Origin: JBCBCP01 sp039178165
GTDB lineage: Bacteria > Pseudomonadota > Alphaproteobacteria > Rhodobacterales > Rhodobacteraceae
Assembly (NCBI GenBank): GCA_039178165.1
Contig: JBCDFL010000001.1
Span: forward strand, 1 to 64,000
Direction of reading: 5' to 3'
DNA length: 64,000 bases
Positions 7,547-15,747 of this stretch are shown one piece after another. The notes under the pieces were generated by a model that did not search any database, was not told the DNA's origin, and saw nothing but the letters and a program-made list of their open reading frames with translations. The translations under genes were made by a program, and so were the position numbers. Positions within the stretch are counted from its first letter, which is position 1; each line of letters begins with the position of its first letter.

Positions 7547-8479
7547 ATGAGCACAGCATTCGTTTTTCCGGGCCAAGGGGCCCAAGCCATTGGCATGGGG
7601 CAAGCCCTGGCGGCAGCTTATCCCGCCGCGCGCGCGGTGTTCGACGAGGTGGACGAGGCGCTGGGCGAGCGGCTGAGCGCGCTCATCTGGGAGGGCGATA
7701 TCGCCGAGTTGACCCTGACGCAGAACGCTCAGCCGGCGCTGATGGCGACCTCTTTGGCGGCTTTGCGGGCGCTTGAGGCCGAGGGCGCGGGGCTGGAGCG
7801 TGCATCCTTCGTGGCGGGCCATTCGCTTGGGGAATATTCCGCCCTCGCCGCCGCTGGCGCGCTGAGCGTGGCGGACACCGCGCGTCTGCTCCGCACGCGG
7901 GGCAAGGCGATGCAGGAGGCGGTGCCCTTGGGTGTCGGCGCGATGGCGGCGCTTCTGGGCCTGGATTTCGAGGCGGCGACCGAGGTGGCTGCCGAGGCGG
8001 CGGAAGGCGAGGTGTGCGCCGCTGCGAATGACAATGATCCGGGCCAGGTCGTCGTCAGTGGCCACAAGGGCGCCGTCGAGCGGGCGGTGGAGCTGGCCAA
8101 GGCGCGCGGGGCCAAGCGGGCGGTAATGCTGCCGGTCAGCGCGCCGTTTCATTGCAGCCTGATGGAGCCAGCCGCTGGCGTCATGGCCGAAGCGCTGAGC
8201 GCCGTAGACATCGTAGAACCGCGCGTGCCTTTGGTGGCGAACGTCCGTGCGGACGCGGTGAGCGATCCGGCCACCATCCGGTCGCTTCTGGTCGAGCAGG
8301 TCACGGGGTCCGTGCGCTGGCGCGAAAGCGTCAGCTTTATGGCCGCGCAGGGTGTGACCGACGTGTGGGAGATTGGCGCGGGCAAAGCGCTGGGCGGGAT
8401 GATCCGCCGCATCGACCGCAATGTGGCGGTGCGCAACGTGGGCACACCCGAGGATATCGCAAAGGCGTTGGAGGCATGA
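7547..8479 (+). CDS. fabD: malonyl-CoA:ACP transacylase
   Basis: 310 residues. It moves malonyl groups from CoA to the acyl carrier protein. The nucleophile motif GHSLGEYSALAAAG holds Ser93, and the partner His202 lies in APFHCSLM. FVFPGQGAQ is at the N-terminus. ATG 7547 was preferred to ATG 7532 because GGGAGGGG lies just upstream of it. Its stop codon overlaps the fabG start by 4 nt (ATGA), so the two are translationally coupled. It is divergent from the b561-YceI gene. Confidence 0.97.
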   Translation: MSTAFVFPGQGAQAIGMGQALAAAYPAARAVFDEVDEALGERLSALIWEGDIAELTLTQNAQPALMATSLAALRALEAEGAGLERASFVAGHSLGEYSALAAAGALSVADTARLLRTRGKAMQEAVPLGVGAMAALLGLDFEAATEVAAEAAEGEVCAAANDNDPGQVVVSGHKGAVERAVELAKARGAKRAVMLPVSAPFHCSLMEPAAGVMAEALSAVDIVEPRVPLVANVRADAVSDPATIRSLLVEQVTGSVRWRESVSFMAAQGVTDVWEIGAGKALGGMIRRIDRNVAVRNVGTPEDIAKALEA

Positions 8480-9216
8480 TGTTCGATCTGACAGGCAAAG
8501 CGGCGCTGGTGACCGGCGCCTCCGGCGGGATCGGCGCGGAGATCGCGCGCGTTCTGCACGGCGCTGGCGCGAATGTGGGACTGAGCGGGACGCGGACGGA
8601 GCCCTTGGAGGCGTTGGCGGCGGAACTGGGGGACCGGTCGCATGTGCTGCGCTGTAACCTCAGCGATATGGCCGCGGTGGACGCGCTGCCGAAAGACGCT
8701 GCAACGGCTATGGGCAGTCTGGACATCCTCGTGAACAACGCGGGGATCACGCGCGACAACCTCTTCATGCGGATGTCGGACGAGGAATGGTCCAGCGTTC
8801 TGGATGTAAACCTGACGGCGACCATGAAGCTGTGCAAAGGCGCCATTCGCGGCATGATGAAAGCGCGTTGGGGGCGGATCGTGAATATCTCCTCCGTGGT
8901 GGGGGCGACGGGCAACCCTGGCCAGGCGAACTACGCTGCATCCAAGGCGGGGATGGTGGGCATGTCCAAAAGCCTCGCCTACGAAGTGGCAAGCCGCGGG
9001 ATCACGGTGAACGCGATTGCGCCTGGCTTTATCGCGACGGCGATGACCGACAAGCTTACGGACGATCAAAAGGCGGGGATCATGGGACAAATTCCGGCTG
9101 GTCGGATGGGCGAGGCGCGCGAAATCGCGGCGGCGACGCTGTATCTGGCAAGCGCTGAGGCCGCCTATGTCACCGGCACGACCTTGCACGTGAATGGCGG
9201 CATGGCCATGTTGTGA
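8476..9216 (+). CDS. fabG: 3-oxoacyl-ACP reductase
   Basis: 246 residues, a classical short-chain dehydrogenase. The cofactor loop TGASGGIG is at 13-20 and NNAG at about 87-90. The catalytic residues are Asn112, Ser140, Tyr153 and Lys157. It reduces beta-ketoacyl-ACP with NADPH. It starts at the ATGATG that overlaps the fabD stop codon; the second ATG (8479) is an alternative start. Confidence 0.97.
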   Translation: MMFDLTGKAALVTGASGGIGAEIARVLHGAGANVGLSGTRTEPLEALAAELGDRSHVLRCNLSDMAAVDALPKDAATAMGSLDILVNNAGITRDNLFMRMSDEEWSSVLDVNLTATMKLCKGAIRGMMKARWGRIVNISSVVGATGNPGQANYAASKAGMVGMSKSLAYEVASRGITVNAIAPGFIATAMTDKLTDDQKAGIMGQIPAGRMGEAREIAAATLYLASAEAAYVTGTTLHVNGGMAML

Positions 9217-9233
9217 GCGCTGTCATGGCGGCC

Positions 9234-9261
9234 TTGTCATCCAAAAAAGATGTGCTATAGG
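9234..9261 (+). promoter_or_regulatory. probable acpP promoter
   Basis: TTGTCA (9234-9239), a 16-nt spacer and TATAGG (9256-9261) give a good sigma70-like pair. The predicted start near 9268 leaves a GC-rich leader of about 125 nt before acpP. The promoter would let acpP be made far above the level of fabD-fabG, as is usual for this abundant protein. Confidence 0.55.
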
Positions 9262-9392
9262 CCACGCAGACTTGATCCGGGACGCCCGTACGGCGGTTCG
9301 GGGGAAGCCGCCCCAAGGGGCAATTTGGCCCTAAGCCGGGGCCGCCACAGACGGGCAGGCAACCGCCCAAACGGAAATAGAGGACTTTGGAT

Positions 9393-9629
9393 ATGAGCGA
9401 CGTCGCAGATCGCGTGAAGAAGATCGTTGTGGAGCACCTGGGTGTCGAAGAAGAGAAAGTGACCGAAAGCGCGTCCTTCATCGACGATCTGGGCGCAGAC
9501 TCGCTGGACACGGTCGAGCTGGTCATGGCCTTCGAGGAAGAGTTCGGCATCGAGATCCCCGACGACGCGGCGGAAACGATCCAGACCTTCGGCGACGCGG
9601 TGAAATTCATCAACGACGCCCAAGACTAA
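9393..9629 (+). CDS. acpP: acyl carrier protein
   Basis: 78 residues, strongly acidic. The phosphopantetheine attachment site is Ser37 in GADSLD. It carries growing acyl chains for FabD, FabG and FabF, all encoded nearby. ATG 9393 was chosen with GAGG upstream; a TTG two codons earlier is in frame but less likely. A strong terminator follows. Confidence 0.98.
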   Translation: MSDVADRVKKIVVEHLGVEEEKVTESASFIDDLGADSLDTVELVMAFEEEFGIEIPDDAAETIQTFGDAVKFINDAQD

Positions 9630-9658
9630 GCAGATTTCGGCCATTTTGCGCCGGGTGC

Positions 9659-9690
9659 GGCGCCCTTCCGTGCGGAGGGGCGCTTTTTTC
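9659..9690 (+). terminator. Rho-independent terminator after acpP
   Basis: GCGCCCTTCCG pairs with CGGAGGGGCGC around a 4-nt loop, followed by TTTTTT, about 30 nt after the stop codon. The gap in the fab cluster after acpP is therefore a transcription break. Confidence 0.88.
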
Positions 9691-9769
9691 GTGTTTGTGG
9701 CGCACGTTGGGATTGCGCGGAACTCACGGCCCGGGATTACTGGCGAAAAAGACGAGCCGAGCAGACCCC

Positions 9770-10312
9770 ATGGCCAGAGCCATCCCGACCATCAACACCG
9801 CGCGCTTGACGCTGCGCGCGATGAGGGCGCCCGATTTTGAACGCTACGCAGATCTGTGGGCGGACCCGGCCGTAACCGATGAGGTCGGCGTGCCGGTGCG
9901 CAGCCGCAGCGCGGCTTGGACCAGTTTCCTGCGCAATGCGGGGCACTGGCAGATCACCGGCTTCGGCCACTGGGCGATTGAGCCGCACCGGGCGGGCGCA
10001 CTGGCAGGGCAGGTTGGTTTCGGCTTTGCGGAGCGGGATTTTGGCGCGGATTTCGACAGCTACCCGGAGGCGGGTTGGATGCTGAGCCCCGAGGCGCAGG
10101 GCCAGGGTTACGGCCGCGAGGCGGCGGGCGCCGCGCACGATTGGTTCGACCGGGTCATCACCGGCCCGCTGGTGTGCGTGGTGGCCAAGGGCAACGCGCG
10201 GTCCTTGGCGGTCGCGCTGCGGCTGGGATACAAGGAGCTGAGAGACAGCCCCGATGGCACGGCGCACCTGATGTTCCGCCGCAGCCCGCCGCAAGGAGAG
10301 ATGACGTCATGA
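9770..10312 (+). CDS. GNAT-family N-acetyltransferase (RimJ/RimL type)
   Basis: 180 residues. It begins with TARLTLRAMRAPDFERYADLW, the usual start of RimJ/RimL-like acetyltransferases. The acetyl-CoA loop is PEAQGQGYGREA at about 110-121, and NARSLAVALRLGYKEL follows near the end. The substrate (protein N-terminus or small molecule) is not predictable. The stop codon overlaps the start of the next gene by 4 nt (ATGA), which suggests translational coupling with the ureohydrolase. Confidence 0.85.
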   Translation: MARAIPTINTARLTLRAMRAPDFERYADLWADPAVTDEVGVPVRSRSAAWTSFLRNAGHWQITGFGHWAIEPHRAGALAGQVGFGFAERDFGADFDSYPEAGWMLSPEAQGQGYGREAAGAAHDWFDRVITGPLVCVVAKGNARSLAVALRLGYKELRDSPDGTAHLMFRRSPPQGEMTS

Positions 10313-11241
10313 GCGATTTGGCAGTGATGTTCGGCGGAGGCAGCGCCGACCGTTTCATGGGCCTGCCCGGGGGCGATGTGTCGAACCCTTTGGGCGATGT
10401 CGTGATCTTTGGTGCCGACAGCGCGACACCCTACGCCTCCGTCGGGGCCTATTGCGCGGGCGGGGCGGATGCGATCCGGGCGGGCAGCTTGGTGGATGCG
10501 GGTGCCTTTGACCGGATGAATTTCGACACGCGTGCCCGGGTGATCCCGGATGGCGTGGCCGTCGAGGATGCGGGCAACGTGCCCTTCACGGACGATGCGG
10601 AGGCGATGCGACAACGCCTGCGCGATGCCACGGGCGCGGTTTTGAAGGCGGGCGGCGTGCCGGTTGTGCTGGGCGGCGACGATTCCGTGCCAATCCCGAT
10701 GCTGCAAGCCTATCAAGGGCGGCACGTGCATATCCTGCAGATCGACGCGCATATCGACTGGCGCGATGAATTCGAAGGGGAGCGTTGGGGCCTATCGTCG
10801 ACGATGCGGCGCGCGTCCGAGATGCGGCACGTGCAGACCATCGTGCAGATCGGGCAGCGCGGAATTGGCTCTGCCGGGATGGATGAGTTGCGGGCGGCGG
10901 AAAAATACGGTGCCGTATTGGTGCCGGGCCACGATGTGGGCCGGGGCGGCGTGGCCGTGGCGCTGGCGGCAATTCCCAAAGGCGATGACGTCATCATTTG
11001 CCTGGATGTCGATGCGCTGGACCCCTCGATCATGCCGGCGGTGATTGCGCCCACGGCTGGGGGCCTTGGCCATTGGGACGTCGTGCGTTTGATCCAGGGG
11101 GTTGCGGCCAAGGCGCGGATCGCTGGCCTGGCGATGGTGGAGTTTAAGCCGGACGCCGATGTCGGCGGGATCGGCGCGCGCAGCGCCGCGCAGCTGCTGA
11201 CGACGGCGATTGGCGTGATTGCAGGCCAGGGCGGCGCGTGA
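10309..11241 (+). CDS. ureohydrolase (agmatinase/arginase family), atypical
   Basis: 310 residues with the arginase fold. Manganese-site motifs are DAHID (146-150) and CLDVDALDP (231-239). The first motif is GGDDSVPIP (122-130): the usual metal-binding His of GGDH is Asp125 here. The segment where agmatinases read HGxxF also differs (RWGLSSTM). Agmatinase, guanidinobutyrase and other guanidino hydrolases cannot be told apart by eye. It is translationally coupled to the upstream acetyltransferase, hinting at a small amine or guanidino pathway. No speB-type partner genes are nearby. Confidence 0.8.
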   Translation: MSDLAVMFGGGSADRFMGLPGGDVSNPLGDVVIFGADSATPYASVGAYCAGGADAIRAGSLVDAGAFDRMNFDTRARVIPDGVAVEDAGNVPFTDDAEAMRQRLRDATGAVLKAGGVPVVLGGDDSVPIPMLQAYQGRHVHILQIDAHIDWRDEFEGERWGLSSTMRRASEMRHVQTIVQIGQRGIGSAGMDELRAAEKYGAVLVPGHDVGRGGVAVALAAIPKGDDVIICLDVDALDPSIMPAVIAPTAGGLGHWDVVRLIQGVAAKARIAGLAMVEFKPDADVGGIGARSAAQLLTTAIGVIAGQGGA

Positions 11242-11250
11242 TCGTGCGGG

Positions 11251-11269
11251 GCTTGAACCTGGGTCAAGC
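11251..11269. promoter_or_regulatory. dyad upstream of fabF
   Basis: GCTTGA and TCAAGC form a perfect 6-bp inverted repeat with a 7-nt spacer, 43 bp before fabF. TTGAAC inside it could be a -35 element, with TAGACA 18 nt downstream as a weak -10. An operator overlapping a -35 box is possible but unproven. Confidence 0.3.
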
Positions 11270-11311
11270 GACGCTGTAGACACCGCGCAATCGAGATAGG
11301 GGGTGAGCAGC

Positions 11312-12571
11312 ATGCGCAGAGTAGTGGTGACGGGGCTGGGGCTTGTGACGCCGCTGGCCGATGGGGTCGAGGCCTCTTGGTCGCGCATTCTGGACGGCCA
11401 ATCGGGCGTCGGGCCGATCACGGGCTTCGATCCAGAGGGGCTGGCGACGACCTATGCCTGTGAAGTGCCTCGTGGCGACGGGACGGACGGGACGTTCAAT
11501 GCGGACGCCTACATGGCGCCGAAAGAGCAGCGGAAGGTCGACACGTTCATCATGTTCGGGCTGGCCGCCGCGCAGCAGGCGGTGGAAGATAGCGGCTGGG
11601 CGCCGGAGGCGGTCGAGGATCTGGAGCGCACCGGCGTTTTGATCGGGTCGGGTATCGGGGGGCTCAACTCCATCGCGAACACCACGATGCTGATGGAGGA
11701 GAAGGGGCCGCGGCGGGTCTCTCCCTTCTTTGTGCCGGGGGCGCTGATCAATCTGATTTCTGGGCAGGTGAGCATCAAGTATGGCTTCAAGGGGCCGAAC
11801 CATTCGGTGGTGACGGCGTGCTCCACCGGGGCGCATGCCATCGGGGATGCCGCGCGGCTGATCATGTTTGGCGATGCGGACGTGATGGTCGCAGGCGGCG
11901 CGGAGGCGGCGATCTGCAAGATTGGGATCGCGGGCTTTAACGCCTGTAAGGCGCTGAGCACGGGGCGTGCGGACGATCCGCAGCGTGCTTCCCGCCCCTA
12001 CGATGCGGACCGGGATGGGTTCGTCATGGGGGAAGGCGCGGGCATCGTTGTGCTTGAGGAATATGAGCACGCCAAGTCCCGCGGTGCGAAGATCTATGCC
12101 GAGGTTTTGGGCTATGGGCTGAGCGGCGACGCCTACCACATCACCGCGCCGTCCGAGGATGGTGAGGGCGGTGAGCGGTCGATGCGGGCGGCCCTGCGCA
12201 ATGCGGGGCTGGAGCCGAGCGCGATTGACTACATCAACGCGCATGGCACTTCGACCATGGCGGACACGATTGAGCTGGGCGCAGTGGAGCGTCTGCTGGG
12301 CGATCATGCGGGTAACGTCACGATGTCCTCGACCAAGTCCGCCACCGGGCATCTGCTGGGTGCGGCGGGGGCGATTGAGGCGATCTTCTCCATCCTGGCG
12401 ATCCGGGATCAGGTGTGTCCGCCGACGATCAACCTGGACAACCCTGCGGTCGACACGCCTGTGGACTTGGCGCCTAATGCCAAGCGGGAGCGTGAGGTGA
12501 ACGTCGCGCTGAGCAATTCGTTCGGCTTTGGCGGCACCAATGCGAGCGTCATCTTCGGCAAGGTGGAGTAG
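11312..12571 (+). CDS. fabF: 3-oxoacyl-ACP synthase II
   Basis: 419 residues. It is a condensing enzyme with nucleophile Cys170 (VTACSTGAH), His311 (NAHGTST), Lys342 and His347 (KSATGHLLGAAG). The C-terminus NSFGFGGTNAS is typical. It elongates palmitoleoyl-type chains on ACP. ATG 11312 was chosen because AGGGGG is correctly spaced; a GTG three codons earlier is too close to it. Only 5 nt separate it from mltG, so the two form an operon. Confidence 0.97.
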   Translation: MRRVVVTGLGLVTPLADGVEASWSRILDGQSGVGPITGFDPEGLATTYACEVPRGDGTDGTFNADAYMAPKEQRKVDTFIMFGLAAAQQAVEDSGWAPEAVEDLERTGVLIGSGIGGLNSIANTTMLMEEKGPRRVSPFFVPGALINLISGQVSIKYGFKGPNHSVVTACSTGAHAIGDAARLIMFGDADVMVAGGAEAAICKIGIAGFNACKALSTGRADDPQRASRPYDADRDGFVMGEGAGIVVLEEYEHAKSRGAKIYAEVLGYGLSGDAYHITAPSEDGEGGERSMRAALRNAGLEPSAIDYINAHGTSTMADTIELGAVERLLGDHAGNVTMSSTKSATGHLLGAAGAIEAIFSILAIRDQVCPPTINLDNPAVDTPVDLAPNAKREREVNVALSNSFGFGGTNASVIFGKVE

Positions 12572-12576
12572 GCGGG

Positions 12577-13737
12577 ATGTGGCGGAGCGTCGCCTCCAAT
12601 GCGTTGACCTTTCTGGCGGTCGGGCTGTTCCTGATGGGCGGCGTGATCCTGTGGGGGCGGGGGCAGTATTCCGATCCCGGCCCGCTGGCGCAGGCGATTT
12701 GCCTGCAGGTGGAGCGTGGGTCGAACATGCGGAGGGTCAGTGCAGACCTGGTCGATGAAGGGGCGGTGTCCTCCGGCGCGATCTTCCGGATGGGGGCGGA
12801 TTACGCGGACAAGACCCAAGACTTGAAGGCGGGCTCCTTCCTGATCGAGCCGGAGGCGTCGATGGAGGAGATCGTCGCCGTGATCACCCGCGGCGGGGCG
12901 AGCACCTGCGGGACGGAGGTCGTTTACCGCGTGGGTGTGAACCGGGTGTCCGTGCAAGTGCGCGAGCTGGACCCGGCAACGAACAGGTTCGTGGAGCGGG
13001 CGGAATTCGTGGCGGGGCAAGACGAGGTGCCGGCGCTTTACGAGGAGAAGAAGGCCCAAGGCGATACGCGGTTTCGGATTGCTTTGGCGGAGGGCGTGAC
13101 CTCTTGGCAGGTTGTTGAAAGCCTGAAGGCGATGGACGTGCTGGACGGCGAGGTGGCCGAAGTGCCACCAGAAGGGGCTCTGGCGCCCGAAAGCTATGAA
13201 GTACGGCCCGGTGTTGCGCGCGCCGACATTGTAGCCCGTATGCAGGTCGCCCAGGAAGAGCTGGTCGCCGCGGCGTGGGCTGCGCGCGACGCGGATTTGC
13301 CCATCGAGAGCCCCGAGGACTTGGTCACGCTGGCGTCCATCATCGAGAAAGAGACGGGCGTTGCGGACGAGCGCGGGCAGGTGGCATCGGTCTTCGTCAA
13401 CCGTTTGAACCGAGGCATGCGGCTTCAGACCGACCCGACGGTTATCTACGGCATCACGCAAGGCCAGGGCGTTCTGGGCCGTGGGCTGCGCCGCAGTGAG
13501 CTACGGGCCGCGACGCCCTGGAACACGTATGTTATCGAAGGGCTGCCGCCGACGCCGATCGCCAATCCGGGGCGCGCGAGCCTGGAGGCCGCTGCGAACC
13601 CGCTGGACACGCCCTACATCTTCTTTGTGGCTGACGGGACGGGCGGGCACGCCTTTGCCGAGACGCTGGACGAGCACAACCGCAACGTGGCCCGTTGGCG
13701 CCAAATCGAGGCGGAGCGCGCAGCGGAAAGCGAGTAG
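12577..13737 (+). CDS. mltG: endolytic murein transglycosylase MltG (YceG)
   Basis: 386 residues. One N-terminal membrane helix (about 8-27) is followed by a LysM-like region and the YceG catalytic domain. The ASIIEKET motif (about 253-260) holds the catalytic Glu, and RLQTDPTVIYGI follows. It cuts nascent glycan strands and sets their length, on the periplasmic face of the inner membrane. It is co-transcribed with fabF. The GTA cluster begins 230 bp downstream behind its own promoter. Confidence 0.95.
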   Translation: MWRSVASNALTFLAVGLFLMGGVILWGRGQYSDPGPLAQAICLQVERGSNMRRVSADLVDEGAVSSGAIFRMGADYADKTQDLKAGSFLIEPEASMEEIVAVITRGGASTCGTEVVYRVGVNRVSVQVRELDPATNRFVERAEFVAGQDEVPALYEEKKAQGDTRFRIALAEGVTSWQVVESLKAMDVLDGEVAEVPPEGALAPESYEVRPGVARADIVARMQVAQEELVAAAWAARDADLPIESPEDLVTLASIIEKETGVADERGQVASVFVNRLNRGMRLQTDPTVIYGITQGQGVLGRGLRRSELRAATPWNTYVIEGLPPTPIANPGRASLEAAANPLDTPYIFFVADGTGGHAFAETLDEHNRNVARWRQIEAERAAESE

Positions 13738-13831
13738 CGCGTTCATCCTTTGGTAAGGGCAGCGCGCGGAAGTCCTTTGTAAATTCAATGGCATGCGTGC
13801 GGTGGCCCTTGCTCCGTCAACCGCTTAACCT

Positions 13832-13860
13832 TTGACTTTGCGCGCGGCGCAACGTATACG
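13832..13860 (+). promoter_or_regulatory. near-consensus promoter in front of the GTA cluster
   Basis: TTGACT (13832-13837), exactly 17 nt, then TATACG (13855-13860). This is one of the best sigma70-type matches in the window. Transcription would start near 13867, only about 18 nt before a Rho-independent terminator. GTA gene g1 starts at 13971. Confidence 0.65.
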
Positions 13861-13884
13861 TGTAGGCAAGCTGGACGACATGAC

Positions 13885-13919
13885 AAAGCGGCATCCCACC
13901 CCGGGGTTGCCGCTTTTTT
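13885..13919 (+). terminator. Rho-independent terminator between the GTA promoter and g1
   Basis: AAAGCGGCA (13885-13893) pairs perfectly with TGCCGCTTT (13908-13916) around a 14-nt CCCC/GGGG-containing loop, followed by a run of six T ending at 13919. It lies 150 nt after mltG but also downstream of the promoter at 13832. It would therefore end transcripts from that promoter after about 50 nt unless bypassed. Confidence 0.75.
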
Positions 13920-13970
13920 CGTGCGGATCGGCGGATTCAAAAACAGTCGAAAAGGCTATCGAGCAGTACC

Positions 13971-14312
13971 ATGACCACTCAAAACACGATCCTTCACAAA
14001 CATGACGCCGAAACGGCGCGTATCGAGGACCTTCTGAACTCGGTGCATGACACCGTGCGGGGGCTTCGCAATGAGGTGAAAGAGCTGACGACAAAGCTCG
14101 GGGATGGGGAAGACGAGACCGAAAAGGACACGAAGGCCAAGGTCACCCGCCTGCATGGCGTGGTGGATATGTGCCACAAAGTGGAGATGCATCTTGTCAG
14201 CTGTAAACAAAAGTCAGGCGCCGGACGCGGCGGCCACTCCATCGACCTGCGCGCCGCACGGGCTGAGATCGGGTGCCGCTTGGCTCGCCTCGCAGAGTGC
14301 TGCGGTGCGTGA
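13971..14312 (+). CDS. GTA g1, putative small terminase subunit
   Basis: 113 residues. The N-terminal two thirds is charged, helical and coiled-coil-like (IEDLLNSVHDTVRGLRNEV). The C-terminus (HSIDLRAARAEIGCRLARL) overlaps the terminase gene by 119 nt in another frame. Position and length match RcGTA g1, which has been described as the small terminase (TerS) that guides DNA into the motor. The assignment rests mainly on synteny. Confidence 0.7.
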   Translation: MTTQNTILHKHDAETARIEDLLNSVHDTVRGLRNEVKELTTKLGDGEDETEKDTKAKVTRLHGVVDMCHKVEMHLVSCKQKSGAGRGGHSIDLRAARAEIGCRLARLAECCGA

Positions 14313-15606
14313 GACGTTCATCAACGAGATCGGGGAGGGGGGGCAGGCGGCCCTCCCTTTCCTTTTTGAATTTTGGGCGATGCCGCACCAGTTGCCGCCC
14401 GACGGCGATTGGCGGACCTGGGTCATCCTGGGCGGGCGCGGCGCGGGAAAGACGCGGGCCGGGGCCGAATGGGTGCGGGCGCAGGTCGAAGGGCCGCTGC
14501 CCTGGGATGCAGGGCGCTGCCGCCGTGTCGCCCTGGTGGGCGAGACGATCGACCAGGTGCGTGAGGTTATGATCTTTGGCGATAGCGGGATCTTGGCCTG
14601 CTCGCCCCCTGACCGGCGGCCGGAATGGCAGGCCGGGCGCAAGCGTCTGGTCTGGCCGAACGGCGCGGAGGCGTCGGTGCATTCGGCGTTCGATCCCGAA
14701 GGCTTGCGCGGCCCGCAATTCGATGCGGCCTGGGTGGATGAGCTGGCCAAGTGGAAGAAGGCGGAGGAGGCCTGGGATCAGCTGCAATTTGCCTTGCGTC
14801 TGGGGGATGACCCGCGGGTATGCGTAACGACAACGCCGCGGAACGTGGATGTGCTCAAGCGGCTCTTGGACCTGCCGTCGACGGTGCAGACCCATGCATC
14901 GACGCTGGAGAACCGGGCGAACCTGGCCGCGTCTTTCCTGGAGGAGGTGCAAGCGCGCTATGCCGGCACGCGGCTTGGGCAGCAGGAACTGGATGGTGTG
15001 CTGCTCAGCGATGTGGACGGTGCGCTTTGGACGTCTTCGCGCGTGGCGCAGACGTTGACCGAAGAGGTGCCGGAATTGGACCGGATCGTCGTAGCCGTGG
15101 ATCCCTGTGCGACGTCCGGCAAGGCAGCGGACGAGTGCGGGATCGTGGTCGTCGGCGCGGTGACGCAGGGGCCGCCGAGTGACTGGCGAGCCTATGTGCT
15201 GGCAGACGAGAGCGTTGCGGGGGCGTCGCCCAATGCCTGGGCGCAGGCTGCGATCGACGCCTATCACCGGCACGGCGCGGACCGTCTGGTGGCCGAGGTC
15301 AATCAGGGCGGCGAGATGGTGGAGAGCATCGTGCGGTCCATCGACCCGCTGATTCCCTATCGCAGTGTCCACGCGACCAAGGGGAAGGCCAAGCGGGCGG
15401 AGCCTGTGGCGGCTTTGTACGAGCAGGGGAGGGTGAGGCATGTCCGGGGCTTGCAAGCGCTAGAGGCGCAGATGGTGCAGATGACGGCAGCGGGCTACGG
15501 GGGCGCAGGCTCGCCCGACCGGCTCGACGCGCTGGTCTGGGGGCTGCACGAGGTCCTGATCGCGCCGGCGGCCAATCACACCCGGCCCACCGTACGGTGG
15601 GTTTAA
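14194..15606 (+). CDS. GTA g2, large terminase (packaging ATPase-nuclease)
   Basis: 470 residues. It pumps and cuts DNA during head filling. Walker A is GGRGAGKT (about residues 80-87), Walker B is AAWVDEL, and the RNase H-like nuclease starts at VVAVDPCATSGKAADECG. No ATG fits: a TTG at 14194 has GGAG 8 nt upstream and keeps the N-terminal helix LASQSAAVRETF, so it was chosen. GTG 14308 and in-frame ATG 14155 are alternatives. It overlaps g1 by 119 nt. Confidence 0.9.
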   Translation: MSAVNKSQAPDAAATPSTCAPHGLRSGAAWLASQSAAVRETFINEIGEGGQAALPFLFEFWAMPHQLPPDGDWRTWVILGGRGAGKTRAGAEWVRAQVEGPLPWDAGRCRRVALVGETIDQVREVMIFGDSGILACSPPDRRPEWQAGRKRLVWPNGAEASVHSAFDPEGLRGPQFDAAWVDELAKWKKAEEAWDQLQFALRLGDDPRVCVTTTPRNVDVLKRLLDLPSTVQTHASTLENRANLAASFLEEVQARYAGTRLGQQELDGVLLSDVDGALWTSSRVAQTLTEEVPELDRIVVAVDPCATSGKAADECGIVVVGAVTQGPPSDWRAYVLADESVAGASPNAWAQAAIDAYHRHGADRLVAEVNQGGEMVESIVRSIDPLIPYRSVHATKGKAKRAEPVAALYEQGRVRHVRGLQALEAQMVQMTAAGYGGAGSPDRLDALVWGLHEVLIAPAANHTRPTVRWV

Positions 15607-15747
15607 GCGCCGTTAACGCTTTGTTGAGATAAGCCTTCTCAACGACGCGGGCTGTGCCCTGCAGGCTGAAACCTTCAGACGAAACAGATGCTTGGCGGGG
15701 CCCGCTTTGGGTCCCGCGCGGCGGAGTTTTGCGGATAGGAGCGACAC

